Assembly (NCBI GenBank): GCA_963726795.1
Contig: CAVSDD010000006.1
Span: 310,001 to 374,000 of the forward strand
From: Hyphomicrobium_A sp963726795
Lineage (GTDB): Bacteria; Pseudomonadota; Alphaproteobacteria; Rhizobiales; Hyphomicrobiaceae
Direction of reading: 5' to 3'
Length of the DNA stretch: 64,000 nucleotides
The translations under genes and the position numbers were made by a program. The first letter of the stretch is position 1. Every line of letters starts with the position of its first letter. Of this stretch, positions 17,425 to 26,781 are shown piece by piece. The notes beneath the pieces were generated by a model, which was not told the origin of the DNA, ran no database searches, and was given only the letters and a program-made list of their open reading frames with translations.

Positions 17425-19662
17425 ATGATGCGGCAGTACGAGCTCGTCGAGCGAGTGCTCAGCTACGATCCCAAGGCGGACGAGGCCCTTCTCAACCGCG
17501 CCTACGTCTACGCGATGAAGGCGCACGGCAACCAGAAGCGCGCTTCCGGCGATCCCTATTTCTCCCACCCCCTCGAAGTCGCGGCGATCCTGACCGACTT
17601 GAAGCTCGATGAAGCGACGGTCGTCACGGCGCTGCTGCACGACGTCATCGAAGACACCCCGATCACGCGCGCCGAGATCGACCAGCTGTTCGGGCCCGAG
17701 ATCGCCACGCTGGTCGACGGTCTCACCAAGATCCGGCGGCTCGACCTCGTCACCAAGAAGGCCGAGCAGGCCGAGAATTTCCGCAAGCTGCTCGTCGCCA
17801 TCTCGAGCGATATCCGCGTGCTGCTCGTCAAGCTCGCCGATCGCCTGCACAACATGCGCACGCTCGAGCACGTGCGCGCCGACGCCAGGTCGCGCATCTC
17901 GCAGGAAACCCTCGACATCTACGCCCCGCTTGCCGGCCGCATGGGCATGGAGGCAATGCGCGAGGAGCTGGAGGATCACGCCTTCCGCTGGCTGCATCCG
18001 GAAGCCTACGCCGCGGTGACGGCGAAGCTCGCCGAACTGAGGAAAACGAACGAGGGGCTCGTCGAGGAAATCCGAGTCGCGCTCGATGCCAAAGTGACCG
18101 AGGCCGCGATGACCGCCGAGATCTCGGGGCGCGAGAAAAAGGCCTATGCCATCTGGCGCAAGATGGCCAACAAGCAGATCAGCCTGGAGCAGCTCTCCGA
18201 CATCTACGCGTTCCGCGTGATCGTCGGCTCGATCGACGACTGCTATCGCGTTCTCGGCGTGGCGCACACAACTTGGCGGACAGTGCCGGGGCGCTTCAAG
18301 GACTACATCTCGACGCCCAAGCAGAACAACTACCAGTCGATCCACACCACGGTGGTCGGCCCGCGCCATCAGCGCGTCGAGCTGCAGATCCGCACCCGCG
18401 CCATGCACGACATCGCCGAGTACGGCGTCGCCGCGCACGCCCTCTACAAGGACGCTGGCGCGGTGAACGGCCAGGCGGTTGGCAAGCCCGCCGGCTCGCT
18501 GCAGAAGGACAGCGGGCCTTATGTCTGGCTGCGCCGGCTTGTCGAGACACTGCTGGAAGGATCAAACCCCGAGGAGTTCCTCGAGCACACCAAGCTCGAG
18601 TTGTTCCAGGATCAGGTCTTCTGCTTCTCGCCCAAGGGGCGCCTGATCGCGCTGCCGCGTGGCGCAACCCCGCTCGATTTCGCCTACGCCGTGCACACCG
18701 ACATCGGCAACGCCGCCGTCGGCGCCTTCGTCAACGGTCGCCACGTGCCAATCGATACGACGCTGCGCAACGGCGACGAGGTCGAGATCGAGACGGCGAA
18801 GAACCATGTGCCGCCCGCAGCCTGGGAGAACCTCGTCGTCACCGGACGCGCGCGCTCGGCCATCAGGCGCGCGGCGCGCGATGCAGTGCGCAAGCAGTAC
18901 CGGGAGCTCGGTCACCGGCTGTTGGCTGCGCGCTTTGAGCAGGTCGGTACGGAGCTCACCGACGATTTGCTCAAGAAGGCGCTGCCGCGGTTGGGGCGCA
19001 AGTCGCTCGACGATATGCTCGCAGCCGTGGGGCGCAACGAGGTCGACATTGCGGACGTGATGCGGGCCGCCGCTCCCGATACCCCCGAGCCTGCGCCGAA
19101 GAAGCCATCCTACCGGCGCACGCGCCGCTTTGGTCGCGCCAAGGGGCAGGAGGGCTGGTTCAACATCGACCGGGTCATGAGCCTCAAGTTCCGGACGGAC
19201 CAGGGCCCGCGCGGCACCGGCGCCCTCGCCATCCGCGGGGTCAAGGACGACCTGCCGGTGACCTTCGAGCCGGGCGGCGCCGTCCCGGGCGACCGCATCG
19301 TCGGCGTGCTGATCCCCAATGAGGGCATTCGCATTTTCCAGATCCATTCCCCCCGCCTGCGCGAATTCGAGCACGAGGGCTGGATCGATGTTACCTGGGA
19401 TATAGACCCAGATACCCCCCAGCGGTTTCCTGCCCGGATTGGCGTTACGGCGCTGAATGAACCAGGGTCACTTGCCCAGATCGCCAAGGTGATCGGGGAG
19501 GCCGGAGGCAACATCGACAATGTGCGTATGGTACGCCGCGCCTCCGATTTCACCGAAATGAGGATAGAGTTGGAAGTGCTCGATCTGGTGCACCTAAATC
19601 ACATCATTGCTGGACTTCGCGAGAAAGCAGTGGTCAACAAGGTTGAGCGAGCATTCGATTGA
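17425..19662 (+). CDS. rsh: Bifunctional (p)ppGpp synthetase/hydrolase (Rel/SpoT type)
   Basis: Makes and degrades the alarmone (p)ppGpp. The 745-residue product carries all domains in order: an HD hydrolase domain (His72-Asp73 in LLHDVIEDTP and a following RLHNMRT motif, so hydrolase activity should be intact), the synthetase domain with TPKQNNYQSIHTTV and LQIRTRAMHDIAEYG, a TGS domain (FSPKGRLIALPRGATPLDF), a helical region and a C-terminal ACT domain (LNEPGSLAQIAKVIGEAGGN). A single bifunctional Rsh is the rule in alphaproteobacteria. Downstream come DUF2062, pdxJ and acpS on the same strand. Confidence 0.96.
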   Translation: MMRQYELVERVLSYDPKADEALLNRAYVYAMKAHGNQKRASGDPYFSHPLEVAAILTDLKLDEATVVTALLHDVIEDTPITRAEIDQLFGPEIATLVDGLTKIRRLDLVTKKAEQAENFRKLLVAISSDIRVLLVKLADRLHNMRTLEHVRADARSRISQETLDIYAPLAGRMGMEAMREELEDHAFRWLHPEAYAAVTAKLAELRKTNEGLVEEIRVALDAKVTEAAMTAEISGREKKAYAIWRKMANKQISLEQLSDIYAFRVIVGSIDDCYRVLGVAHTTWRTVPGRFKDYISTPKQNNYQSIHTTVVGPRHQRVELQIRTRAMHDIAEYGVAAHALYKDAGAVNGQAVGKPAGSLQKDSGPYVWLRRLVETLLEGSNPEEFLEHTKLELFQDQVFCFSPKGRLIALPRGATPLDFAYAVHTDIGNAAVGAFVNGRHVPIDTTLRNGDEVEIETAKNHVPPAAWENLVVTGRARSAIRRAARDAVRKQYRELGHRLLAARFEQVGTELTDDLLKKALPRLGRKSLDDMLAAVGRNEVDIADVMRAAAPDTPEPAPKKPSYRRTRRFGRAKGQEGWFNIDRVMSLKFRTDQGPRGTGALAIRGVKDDLPVTFEPGGAVPGDRIVGVLIPNEGIRIFQIHSPRLREFEHEGWIDVTWDIDPDTPQRFPARIGVTALNEPGSLAQIAKVIGEAGGNIDNVRMVRRASDFTEMRIELEVLDLVHLNHIIAGLREKAVVNKVERAFD

Positions 19663-19725
19663 TAAGACACTACAATAGCGGTCTGTGGCGGCGGAGACCG
19701 CGAGCTTTGAGGTAAGAGAATAAGA

Positions 19726-20310
19726 ATGGCGCCGCCCACTCCAATCCCGTCCCGAACTGCGCCCGCGCGCGGCGTTTGGCGCATCGTGAGAGCGCACCTG
19801 CGCATTGGCGTGCGCCGGCTCTCGCGGCTGCATGCGAGCCCGCACGAGATCGCGCTCGGCTGCGCAATCGGCGCGTTTGCCTCGATCACGCCGCTGCTGG
19901 GAGCGCAGACGATCCTCGCCGTTATTTTCGCCGGCCTGCTGCGCGCCAACATTCCAGCCGCCGTGCTCGGGACTTTCGTCGGCAATCCGCTGAGCTGGCC
20001 GTTCATCTGGGCGTCGACCTACGCGATCGGCCTGAAGATCATCGGCTTTGAAGGCGTGTTCGATCCCAACGCACTTGGCCAGAACGCGATGCAGCTGTGG
20101 GCCGCCTTCCTTGAGAATTCCCCGCAACTGCTCGATGCAACCACCGCGCTGCTGCGTCCGTTGTTGCTGCCGATGCTGGCCGGCAGCTTGCCGATTGGGC
20201 TCCTCACCGCCGCAGTCGTCTACTATATTTCCAAGAGCGTCGTCCTCGCGTGGCGCACACGGCGAATGCACCACGCGTCCGCCGCGGCGGACTGGCTGAG
20301 GTCCCGTTAG
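19726..20310 (+). CDS. DUF2062 family membrane protein
   Basis: A 194-residue integral membrane protein. It shows the DUF2062 core: a basic N-terminal helix, then HEIALGCAIGAFASITPLLG, an ILAVIFAGLLRAN helix, the conserved GTFVGNPLSWPFIW, and a C-terminal pair of hydrophobic helices. Function unknown. The gene sits between rsh and pdxJ, a position conserved in Rhizobiales. Confidence 0.85.
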   Translation: MAPPTPIPSRTAPARGVWRIVRAHLRIGVRRLSRLHASPHEIALGCAIGAFASITPLLGAQTILAVIFAGLLRANIPAAVLGTFVGNPLSWPFIWASTYAIGLKIIGFEGVFDPNALGQNAMQLWAAFLENSPQLLDATTALLRPLLLPMLAGSLPIGLLTAAVVYYISKSVVLAWRTRRMHHASAAADWLRSR

Positions 20311-20341
20311 ACCGTCCCTAATTTTAGACCGTTCCTGAACC

Positions 20342-21149
20342 ATGCCGACGTTGATCCATCCTCCGCACCTGAGGCTCGGCGTGAACATCGATCACGTCGC
20401 GACGATCCGCAACGCGCGCGGCGGCGGTCATCCAGATCCGGTACGCGCCGCACACTTGGCGGTCGAGGCGGGTGCCGACGGCATCACGGCGCACCTGCGC
20501 GAGGATCGCCGCCACATCTCCGACACCGACATCGCGCGGCTCAAGGCCGAGCTGTCGCGCCCGCTCAATCTGGAGATGGCGGCGACCGAGGAAATGCTCG
20601 CCATCGCGCTGCGCCATATGCCGCAACGCCTGCTGCCTCGTGCCGGAACGGCGCGAGGAGCGCACGACCGAAGGCGGCCTCGACGTGGCGGGCGGCGGCG
20701 ACCGCTTAGCGCGCACCGTGGGAGAGCTGCGCAACGCAGGTATTCGCGTCTCGCTGTTCATCGAGCCGCAGGAAGCCACTATCGCCGCGTCCGCGCGCAT
20801 CGGCGCCGACATCGTGGAGTTGCACACGGGCTCCTACTGCGAGAAGGCGCTGACCGATGATGCGCGCTCCACCGCGCGCGAGCTCGACCGGCTGGCGCGT
20901 GCAGCCCGCGTCGCTCACGAAGCTGGGCTCGAAGTCCACGCCGGGCACGGCCTCACGTTCGATACGGTGGGCGGGGTATCGCGCATGCCCCAGATCGTGG
21001 AGCTCAACATTGGGCATTTCCTCATCGGCGAAGCGATCTTCGTCGGCTTGCCGACCGCGATAACACGCATGCGCATGCTGATGGACGAGGCCCGCGCCCA
21101 GATCGGGCCGGCAGGCGTCTCCGCACGCGAGCACGCGAGGCCGAAGTGA
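20342..21149 (+). CDS. pdxJ: Pyridoxine 5'-phosphate synthase PdxJ (one frameshift)
   Basis: Last ring-closing step of the DXP-dependent vitamin B6 pathway: condenses 1-deoxyxylulose 5-phosphate with 3-amino-2-oxopropyl phosphate. The N-terminal part is normal (LGVNIDHVATIRNARGG, then ITAHLREDRRHI and NLEMAATEEM) and ends at LRHMP. The second part continues in the +1 frame with ACCLVPERREERTTEGGLDV and runs to a normal C-terminus with VHAGHGLTFDTV and ELNIGHFLIGEA. An extra base at 20624-20628 (CCGCAACGCC where CCGCACGCC gives PHA) is the only defect. Its GTGA stop overlaps the acpS start. An intact B6 pathway gene would be expected, so a sequence error is likely. Confidence 0.88.
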
Positions 21150-21559
21150 TCATCGGCCTGGGCAACGACCTCATCGATATCCGCCGCATCGAGAAAACGC
21201 TCGAGCGCTACGGGGAGCGGTTCATCGCCCGCATCTTCACGGATATCGAACGCCGCAAATCGGAGGGCCGGGCGTCGCGAGCCGCTTCCTACGCCAAGCG
21301 GTTCGCCGCCAAGGAGGCCTGCGCCAAGGCGCTCGGCACCGGTTTGAGCCGCGGCGTCTACTGGCGCGACATGGGCGTCGTCAACCTGCCATCGGGTCGC
21401 CCAACACTGCGGCTAACTGGCGGGGCCGCCCGGCAGCTTCAGGCCATCACGCCGGAAGGCTTTGAAGCACGCATCGACTTGAGCCTGACCGACGATTTTC
21501 CCCTCGCTGCGGCAATCGTGATCATTTCGGGGCTTCCCGACAAGACCGACCGGCGATGA
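21146..21559 (+). CDS. acpS: Holo-[acyl-carrier-protein] synthase
   Basis: Transfers 4'-phosphopantetheine from CoA to a serine of apo-ACP, activating it for fatty acid synthesis. The 137-residue product has the magnesium-binding Asp8 in GLGNDLIDI and the conserved RFAAKEACAKALGTG with its catalytic Glu. GTG start, overlapping the pdxJ stop by four bases (GTGA), so translation is probably coupled. Confidence 0.95.
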   Translation: MIIGLGNDLIDIRRIEKTLERYGERFIARIFTDIERRKSEGRASRAASYAKRFAAKEACAKALGTGLSRGVYWRDMGVVNLPSGRPTLRLTGGAARQLQAITPEGFEARIDLSLTDDFPLAAAIVIISGLPDKTDRR

Positions 21560-21674
21560 AGGGGGTGCGTGTGCTCTGCGACACGGCGCCCGGGTGATTT
21601 GCGCCACGGCGGCAAAATGGCTATAGCGGCGCGGCACGTGGCAGGTCAAAGCTGCGATCGGAGAGGCATCGGCA

Positions 21675-22433
21675 ATGGCGCTTTCGACAAATGCGAGACG
21701 GAGCGGTTGGCTCGAGACGGCGACCGTCGTCGTCGAGGCGCTCGCCATTGCGATGCTGGTGCGCACGTTCCTCTATCAGCCGTTCAACATTCCGTCCGGC
21801 TCGATGAAGGAAACGCTGCTGATCGGCGATTACCTGTTCGTTTCCAAGCTGTCCTACGGCTACAGCCGCTTCTCGTTCTACAATCTCGTCCCTTTTCAAG
21901 GCCGCATCTTCGGAACGCCGCCCAAGCGCGGCGACGTGGTCGTATTCAAGCTGCCGCGCGATAACTCGACCGACTACATCAAGCGCGTGATCGGCCTGCC
22001 CAACGACGAAATCGTCGTGAAGGGCGGCGTCGTGTTCATCAACGGCCAGGAAGTTCCGCGCCGCGCGATCGGCACCTTCTCGACGCAGGAGGACGACGGT
22101 CCGCCGCGGCCGATCCCGGCCTACGAGGAGACGCTGCCGAACGGGGTCAAGTATACGGTGCTCGATTCCGAGCAGAATGGACCCTTCGACAACGTCGGCC
22201 CCTATCGCGTGCCCGAGGGGCACTATTTCATGATGGGCGACAATCGCGACAACTCGACCGACAGCCGCGCCTCGTGGGGCGTGGGTTACGTGCCCTACGA
22301 CAATTTGATCGGGCGGGCGGAGATCATATTCTTCTCGGCGGCCGTCGATGAGCCGGGCGCATTCCGCTGGTACAAGCCTTGGGAATGGCCGTTCGAGATC
22401 CGCTGGAGCCGCTTCTTTACGTTGGTGCGCTAG
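21675..22433 (+). CDS. lepB: Signal peptidase I
   Basis: Removes signal peptides from exported proteins at the periplasmic face of the inner membrane. The 252-residue product has one N-terminal membrane segment (about 14-33), the catalytic Ser43 in PSGSM and general base Lys103 in DYIKRVIGLP, plus the MGDNRDNSTDSR box E. The length is normal for alphaproteobacteria. Followed after 67 bases by rnc. Confidence 0.96.
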   Translation: MALSTNARRSGWLETATVVVEALAIAMLVRTFLYQPFNIPSGSMKETLLIGDYLFVSKLSYGYSRFSFYNLVPFQGRIFGTPPKRGDVVVFKLPRDNSTDYIKRVIGLPNDEIVVKGGVVFINGQEVPRRAIGTFSTQEDDGPPRPIPAYEETLPNGVKYTVLDSEQNGPFDNVGPYRVPEGHYFMMGDNRDNSTDSRASWGVGYVPYDNLIGRAEIIFFSAAVDEPGAFRWYKPWEWPFEIRWSRFFTLVR

Positions 22434-22500
22434 CCTGCATATTCCGGGCCTGAGTTTATTCCTCTCCTCGCTCCACGGTGATGCGCTAATCTCGGCCGCT

Positions 22501-23211
22501 ATGCTGCGCCAACGCAAGTTCAAGGAACTCGAAAAAGCCCTCGGCCACCGCTTCAAGAAGCAAACGCTTCTGGAGATCGCCTTGACGCACGCCAGCATGC
22601 GCGGCGGCAAGGACAAGCATAACGACAACGAGCGCTTTGAATTCATCGGCGATCGGGTGCTGGGGCTGGCCATCGCCGAGCTCTTGAGCGAGCGCTTCCC
22701 CGACGCCAGCGAAGGCGAGCTGGCGCGCCGCTACAATCGCCTCGTTCGCGGGGAAACCTGCGCCAAGGTCGCACGAGCACTTTCTTTAGGGACTTTCCTC
22801 ATTCTCTCCGACAGCGAGGCTGGCAGCGGGGGGCGGGCCAAAGGAACGATCCTCGCGGATGCCATGGAGGCGCTCTTGGGCGCGATCTTCCTCGACGCGG
22901 GATATGACAAGGCGCGCGACGCCGTATGGCGACTGTGGGAGACGCCCTCAGACGAAATGCAGACGACCGCGCGGCCCGACGCCAAGTCGGCGCTGCAGGA
23001 GTGGGCCCAGGGGCAGGGGCTCGCACTGCCGGAGTATGTCGAGGTGGCGCGCAAGGGTCCCGACCACGCGCCGCGCTTCACCTCCGAGGTGCGCATAACC
23101 GGCAAGAAGCCGGCGCGCGGGGAGGGGGCGTCGAAGCGCATGGCCGAGCAGGCGGCGGCGCGGGCGATGCTCGAGCAGGAAGGCGAACGCGGGACCGCGG
23201 CCCATGAGTGA
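22501..23211 (+). CDS. rnc: Ribonuclease III
   Basis: Cleaves double-stranded RNA in rRNA maturation and mRNA decay. The 236-residue product has the nuclease signature NERFEFIGDRVLGL, a second metal-binding motif DAMEALLGAIFLDAG and a C-terminal dsRNA-binding domain (SALQEWAQGQGL, then FTSEVRI). The ATG at 22501 gives the family-normal N-terminus (MLRQRKFKELEKAL); the longer frame from 22348 overlaps lepB and is rejected. Its end overlaps era by 8 bases. Confidence 0.95.
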   Translation: MLRQRKFKELEKALGHRFKKQTLLEIALTHASMRGGKDKHNDNERFEFIGDRVLGLAIAELLSERFPDASEGELARRYNRLVRGETCAKVARALSLGTFLILSDSEAGSGGRAKGTILADAMEALLGAIFLDAGYDKARDAVWRLWETPSDEMQTTARPDAKSALQEWAQGQGLALPEYVEVARKGPDHAPRFTSEVRITGKKPARGEGASKRMAEQAAARAMLEQEGERGTAAHE

Positions 23212-24143
23212 CGAGAAACACGTCGGGGCGGAAGGCGAGGCAACCGATCAGCGCTGCGGTTTCATCGCCGTGATCGGCGCGCCCAATGCCGGCAAGTCGA
23301 CACTGGTCAATCTGCTGGTCGGCGCCAAGGTCTCGATCGTCTCGCACAAGGTGCAGACGACGCGCGTGCCCGGTGCGCGGCATCCTGACCGATGGCAACA
23401 GCCAGCTCGTGTTCATCGACACGCCCGGCTTGTTTGCGCCCAAGCGGCGCCTCGATCGCGCGATGGTCGAGGCGGCGTGGACCGGCGCCAAGGATGCGGA
23501 CCTCGTCGTGCTGGTGATCGACGCCGTAAAGGGCATCGACGAGGAGCTCGAGCGCATTCTCGAACGCCTGAAGGACGCTCGCGCGCCGCTCATTGCAGCG
23601 CTGAACAAGGTCGATCGCGTCACTGAGAAGCAGAAATTACTGACGCTCGCCGAAAATCTCAAGGCGCACGCGCCCTTTGCCGAGATGTTCTTCATTTCGG
23701 CGACGACGGGCGATGGCGTCGGCGAGCTAAAGGCCTATCTCGCCGCGCACGTGCCGCCGGGGCCGTGGCACTACCCGGCCGACGATCTCTCGGATGCTCC
23801 GCTGCGACAGCTCGCGGCCGAGATCACGCGCGAGAAGATCTTCAACCGGCTACACGAGGAGCTGCCCTACGCCGCAACCGTCGAAACGACCGACTGGCAG
23901 GAGCGCAAAGATAAATCGGTGCGCCTGGAGCAGACGATCTACGTCGAGCGCGACGGACAAAAGGCGATCGTGCTCGGCAAGGGCGGCCAGACGATCAAGC
24001 AGATCTCCATGGAATCCCGCATCGAGCTCACCCGCATCCTGGAGCGCCCCGTTCACCTGTTCCTGTTCGTCAAGGTGCGCGCCGGCTGGCAGGACGACCC
24101 CGAACGCTACCGCGAGATGGGTTTGGAGCGGCCCAAGAAATGA
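23204..24143 (+). CDS. era: GTPase Era (one frameshift)
   Basis: Essential GTPase for 16S rRNA maturation and 30S assembly. The first frame carries G1 (GAPNAGKST) and runs to VQTTR. The +1 frame then continues without loss: RGILTDG, the G3 motif DTPG, the G4 motif NKVD and a C-terminal KH domain (KAIVLGKGGQTIKQI). The defect is a single extra G at 23372-23373 (GTGCCCGGTGCG where GTGCCCGTGCG restores VPVRGI). Because era is normally essential and the rest is intact, the shift is most likely a sequence error. Overlaps rnc at the start and is followed 15 bases later by recO. Confidence 0.9.
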
Positions 24144-24158
24144 CGCTGCGGTCTCGCC

Positions 24159-24896
24159 ATGCAATGGGAGGATGAAGGCGTCATTCTCTCGGTGAAGCCG
24201 CACGGCGAGACGGCGGCTGTCGCGGAGATATTTACGCGCGCGCACGGGCGCCACTTGGGCCTCGTTCACGGCGGCCGCTCGCGCAAGCTGCGCCCGGTGC
24301 TGCAAACTGGAAATCACGTTGACGCGGTATGGAAGGCGCGGCTCGCCGAGCACCTAGGGCACGTCACGCTCGAATTGCGCAAGGGCTATGCCGCGCAGGC
24401 GATGGAGGATCCGCTCGAACTCGCGGGCCTGTCGTCGATGTGCACGCTCGCGCGGCTCCTGCCGGAGCGCGATCCGCATCCCAGCCTCTATGAGGTCACG
24501 CTGTTCGTGCTCGGGTACATGGACGATCAGCACGTGTGGCCGGCGCTGATGGTGCGCTGGGAGCTGGCGCTGCTGGACGAGCTGGGCTTCGGCCTCGACC
24601 TCGCCTCCTGTGCCTCGACCGGCACGAGCGAGGATCTGGCTTACGTGTCGCCCAAGTCCGGCCGCGCCGTGTCGGCTGCCGCAGGCGCCCCCTACAAGGA
24701 GCGCTTGTTGCGGCTGCCAGCGTTTCTCACCAAGGGCGGGCAGGGTACCGCGACACGCGCCGACGTGGCGGCCGGGCTCGATCTCACGGGACATTTCATC
24801 GAGGCGCGCGTACTCAAACCGCGCGACGAGACGATGCCCGAAGCCCGGGTCCGCTTCCGTGAGCTGATCGCGCGCGCGGCCGCTGCCGCGCAATGA
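24159..24896 (+). CDS. recO: DNA repair protein RecO
   Basis: Loads RecA onto SSB-coated single-stranded DNA in the RecFOR pathway. The 245-residue product starts with the OB-fold (MQWEDEGVILSVKPHGETAAV and GRHLGLVHGGRSRK) and continues with the helical domain containing LYEVTLFVLGYM and FGLDLASCASTG. Position directly after era is conserved in alphaproteobacteria, where parC often follows; here parC is absent and an unrelated convergent gene lies downstream. Confidence 0.93.
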   Translation: MQWEDEGVILSVKPHGETAAVAEIFTRAHGRHLGLVHGGRSRKLRPVLQTGNHVDAVWKARLAEHLGHVTLELRKGYAAQAMEDPLELAGLSSMCTLARLLPERDPHPSLYEVTLFVLGYMDDQHVWPALMVRWELALLDELGFGLDLASCASTGTSEDLAYVSPKSGRAVSAAAGAPYKERLLRLPAFLTKGGQGTATRADVAAGLDLTGHFIEARVLKPRDETMPEARVRFRELIARAAAAAQ

Positions 24897-24901
24897 CTTA
24901 A

Positions 24902-25591
24902 CTAATTGCGCTGCGGCGCCGTGCCGATGTCGACGCTGACGCCGCCGGCAGCGCGCGGTTTCAACGTGTAGATCTGACCGGTTTTGGGCTCGAAGCGCGC
25001 AACCGCGCCGGCCGGTGCGTCGGTTGTGATCGCAAGCGGATCGGGCGAGCAGGTTGCGTAGCGGATGGTCTCGCGCGGGTGGATCAGATGCTGCTTGCCA
25101 CCGAACGAATAGCTGACATCGCGCTCGCTCGTGTTCTTGATCGCGAAGGACAGCTTGAGCGCGGCCGGCCGCCCGAGAAGCTGCACCGCCACGTAGCGCG
25201 GATCGTTGGGCTTTGATCCCGAGACGCCGACGCCTGTCTCGGTAAGACCGGGCCGCATCAGGTTCTCGCGGTGCCCGGGCGAAGCCTCCCAGCCGTCCTC
25301 TGCGCGTTTCGCATAATTGCGCGGGGTAAAGCCGCGGCTGTCGTAGATGAGCGCCAGGTTCTCCGCGATCAGGCAAAACGAATACCCCGCCGCCTGCGCG
25401 CGCGAGGATGGCGTCGTGCCGTTGGCGGTATGGGTGATGTTCCCGCGAGCAGCCAGCGACTTGGCGTAGGCGCGCGCCGCGGCGGCGAGCTGCGCATTGG
25501 GGCGCAGCGTCGAGAGGTTGTGCTTGGCGCGAAACGCGTTCGTCGCCTCGACGATGGCGGTCTCGGTGGCGGGGAGATCGAGTGCGGGCAT
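24902..25591 (-). CDS. CAP/SCP domain protein without an obvious signal peptide
   Basis: A 229-residue protein. Residues 10-145 form a CAP (SCP/PR-1) domain: ATNAFRAKHNLSTLRPN at the first helix, a His in NITHTANG, Glu in CLIAENLALIYD, and GWEASPGHRENLMRPG with the second His. A beta-rich C-terminal domain of about 85 residues follows, with no family I recognise. The start at 25591 gives no signal peptide, odd for a family that is usually secreted; the frame is open upstream to 25918 but overlaps the next gene. Either the start is wrong or the protein stays in the cytosol. Bacterial CAP proteins have no agreed function. Confidence 0.72.
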   Translation of the reverse strand: MPALDLPATETAIVEATNAFRAKHNLSTLRPNAQLAAAARAYAKSLAARGNITHTANGTTPSSRAQAAGYSFCLIAENLALIYDSRGFTPRNYAKRAEDGWEASPGHRENLMRPGLTETGVGVSGSKPNDPRYVAVQLLGRPAALKLSFAIKNTSERDVSYSFGGKQHLIHPRETIRYATCSPDPLAITTDAPAGAVARFEPKTGQIYTLKPRAAGGVSVDIGTAPQRN

Positions 25592-25608
25592 GCTAAGCGA
25601 GGCGGCCT

Positions 25609-26103
25609 TCAGTTGTCTTTGTCCTTGCTCGTCTCGACGTGGAACTTGTGCAGCACGCGATGGAAGATCGGCGCCAGCACGAAGCCGGTCGCGATCACGA
25701 TGACCAGGCCGGAAAAGATGGCGTAGGTGCCGGCGAACAGCTTGCCCGGCGTCGTCTTGAGCTCGGTCGCGGGCCCCATGCCGGAAAGGATCATGGACGC
25801 GTTCAAATAGGAATCCGTCAGCGACATGCCTTCGATGCCGGCATAGCCGGCGATCCCGATCGCAAGCCCGACCGTGATGATGACGAACCACAAACCGATC
25901 GCAAGCATCATGCGCCACGCGAACTCGTGGCGCGAGATGACCTTGGCGCGGCGCTGCTCGAACGATGTGAGATCTATCTTGATGGCGGCCGTCTCCCTAG
26001 ATCGCGTGGCGCACTCTATCCCGGCTACGAAGGCGGGCAACGTCCCGCATTGCAGCGGCGCCAATCCCTGCCGGGGAACGTGCATGTGCAGGAGCGCGTT
26101 CAT
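25609..26103 (-). CDS. Small membrane protein with channel-like two-helix fold
   Basis: A conserved-looking membrane protein with two transmembrane segments, MMLAIGLWFVIITVGLAIGI and TYAIFSGLVIVIATGFVLAP. They flank a short hydrophobic re-entrant-like stretch (LNASMILSGMGPATE) before the basic-acidic tail, a layout resembling two-helix ion-channel modules, although the potassium selectivity sequence TxGYG is absent. The start is uncertain: the ATG at 26103 gives 164 residues with an unpromising N-terminal 40 residues, while the best ribosome site (AGGGAG near 26000) has no ATG, GTG or TTG at the right distance. Function unknown; the channel idea is inference from layout only. Confidence 0.55.
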   Translation of the reverse strand: MNALLHMHVPRQGLAPLQCGTLPAFVAGIECATRSRETAAIKIDLTSFEQRRAKVISRHEFAWRMMLAIGLWFVIITVGLAIGIAGYAGIEGMSLTDSYLNASMILSGMGPATELKTTPGKLFAGTYAIFSGLVIVIATGFVLAPIFHRVLHKFHVETSKDKDN

Positions 26104-26242
26104 GGGCGGACCCGCTTATCCCGCTACCAGCTCGCGATTTTTAGGATTCGCCTCGCTTGTGCGTATACTGTGAGCGCTTCGCGGGCACTACAACCTTCTG
26201 AAGCCTCCGACACGATGGGGCAGGATATCCGCAGGTACACAC

Positions 26243-26704
26243 ATGAGCCGTGCGTTCGTCAAAGAGCAGGATGAGACGCTCGAGAAGCTCCCGGATCGGC
26301 TGATCTCGGAGCATCCAAACCTCGTGACGCCCGAGGGCCTCACGCACATCGAGGCGGAGGTCGCGCGTCTCGCTTCCGAGCACGCCCAGGCGCAGGTGGC
26401 GGAAGACCGCGAGCGCGTGGCGGCGACGGCGCGCGATCTGCGCTACTGGAGCGCGCGGCTGCAATCGGCCGAGGTGGTCACGCCTCCCACCGACCCCGGG
26501 CACGTGCATTTCGGCTCGACCGTTACGGTTGCGCGCGATGATGGGCGGCGCCAGACGTTCCGCATCGTCGGCGAGGACGAGGCCGATCCCGCCAAGGGGA
26601 CCATCCCCTACGTCTCGCCGCTGGCGCGCGCGCTGGTCGGCAAGGGCGTGGGCGACGTCGTGCGCCTCGGAGACGGCAACGTCGAGGTTTTGAAGGTCAG
26701 CTGA
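26243..26704 (+). CDS. GreA/GreB-family transcript cleavage factor (GreB-like)
   Basis: A 153-residue protein with the Gre layout: an N-terminal coiled coil (VTPEGLTHIEAEVARL, then HAQAQVAEDRERVAATARDL) and a C-terminal FKBP-like domain (VHFGSTVTVARDDGRRQTF, IPYVSPLARALVGKGVGDVV). Such factors enter the secondary channel of RNA polymerase and stimulate cleavage of backtracked RNA. The coiled-coil tip lacks the clear acidic pair of GreA, so cleavage activity is uncertain. A second, canonical greA is at 40742. Confidence 0.8.
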   Translation: MSRAFVKEQDETLEKLPDRLISEHPNLVTPEGLTHIEAEVARLASEHAQAQVAEDRERVAATARDLRYWSARLQSAEVVTPPTDPGHVHFGSTVTVARDDGRRQTFRIVGEDEADPAKGTIPYVSPLARALVGKGVGDVVRLGDGNVEVLKVS

Positions 26705-26781
26705 AGCCACGACGCGCGCCCCTTTGACTTGCTGCGCGATTGCTCCATATCCTTCCTTAGAGTTTGTGAGTGGAGGACGTC

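Noticed and set aside
16831..18438. 535-codon minus-strand frame over rpoZ and rsh
   Set aside because: Antisense shadow in G+C-rich DNA: it is antisense to the well-supported rpoZ and rsh genes and has no family motifs.
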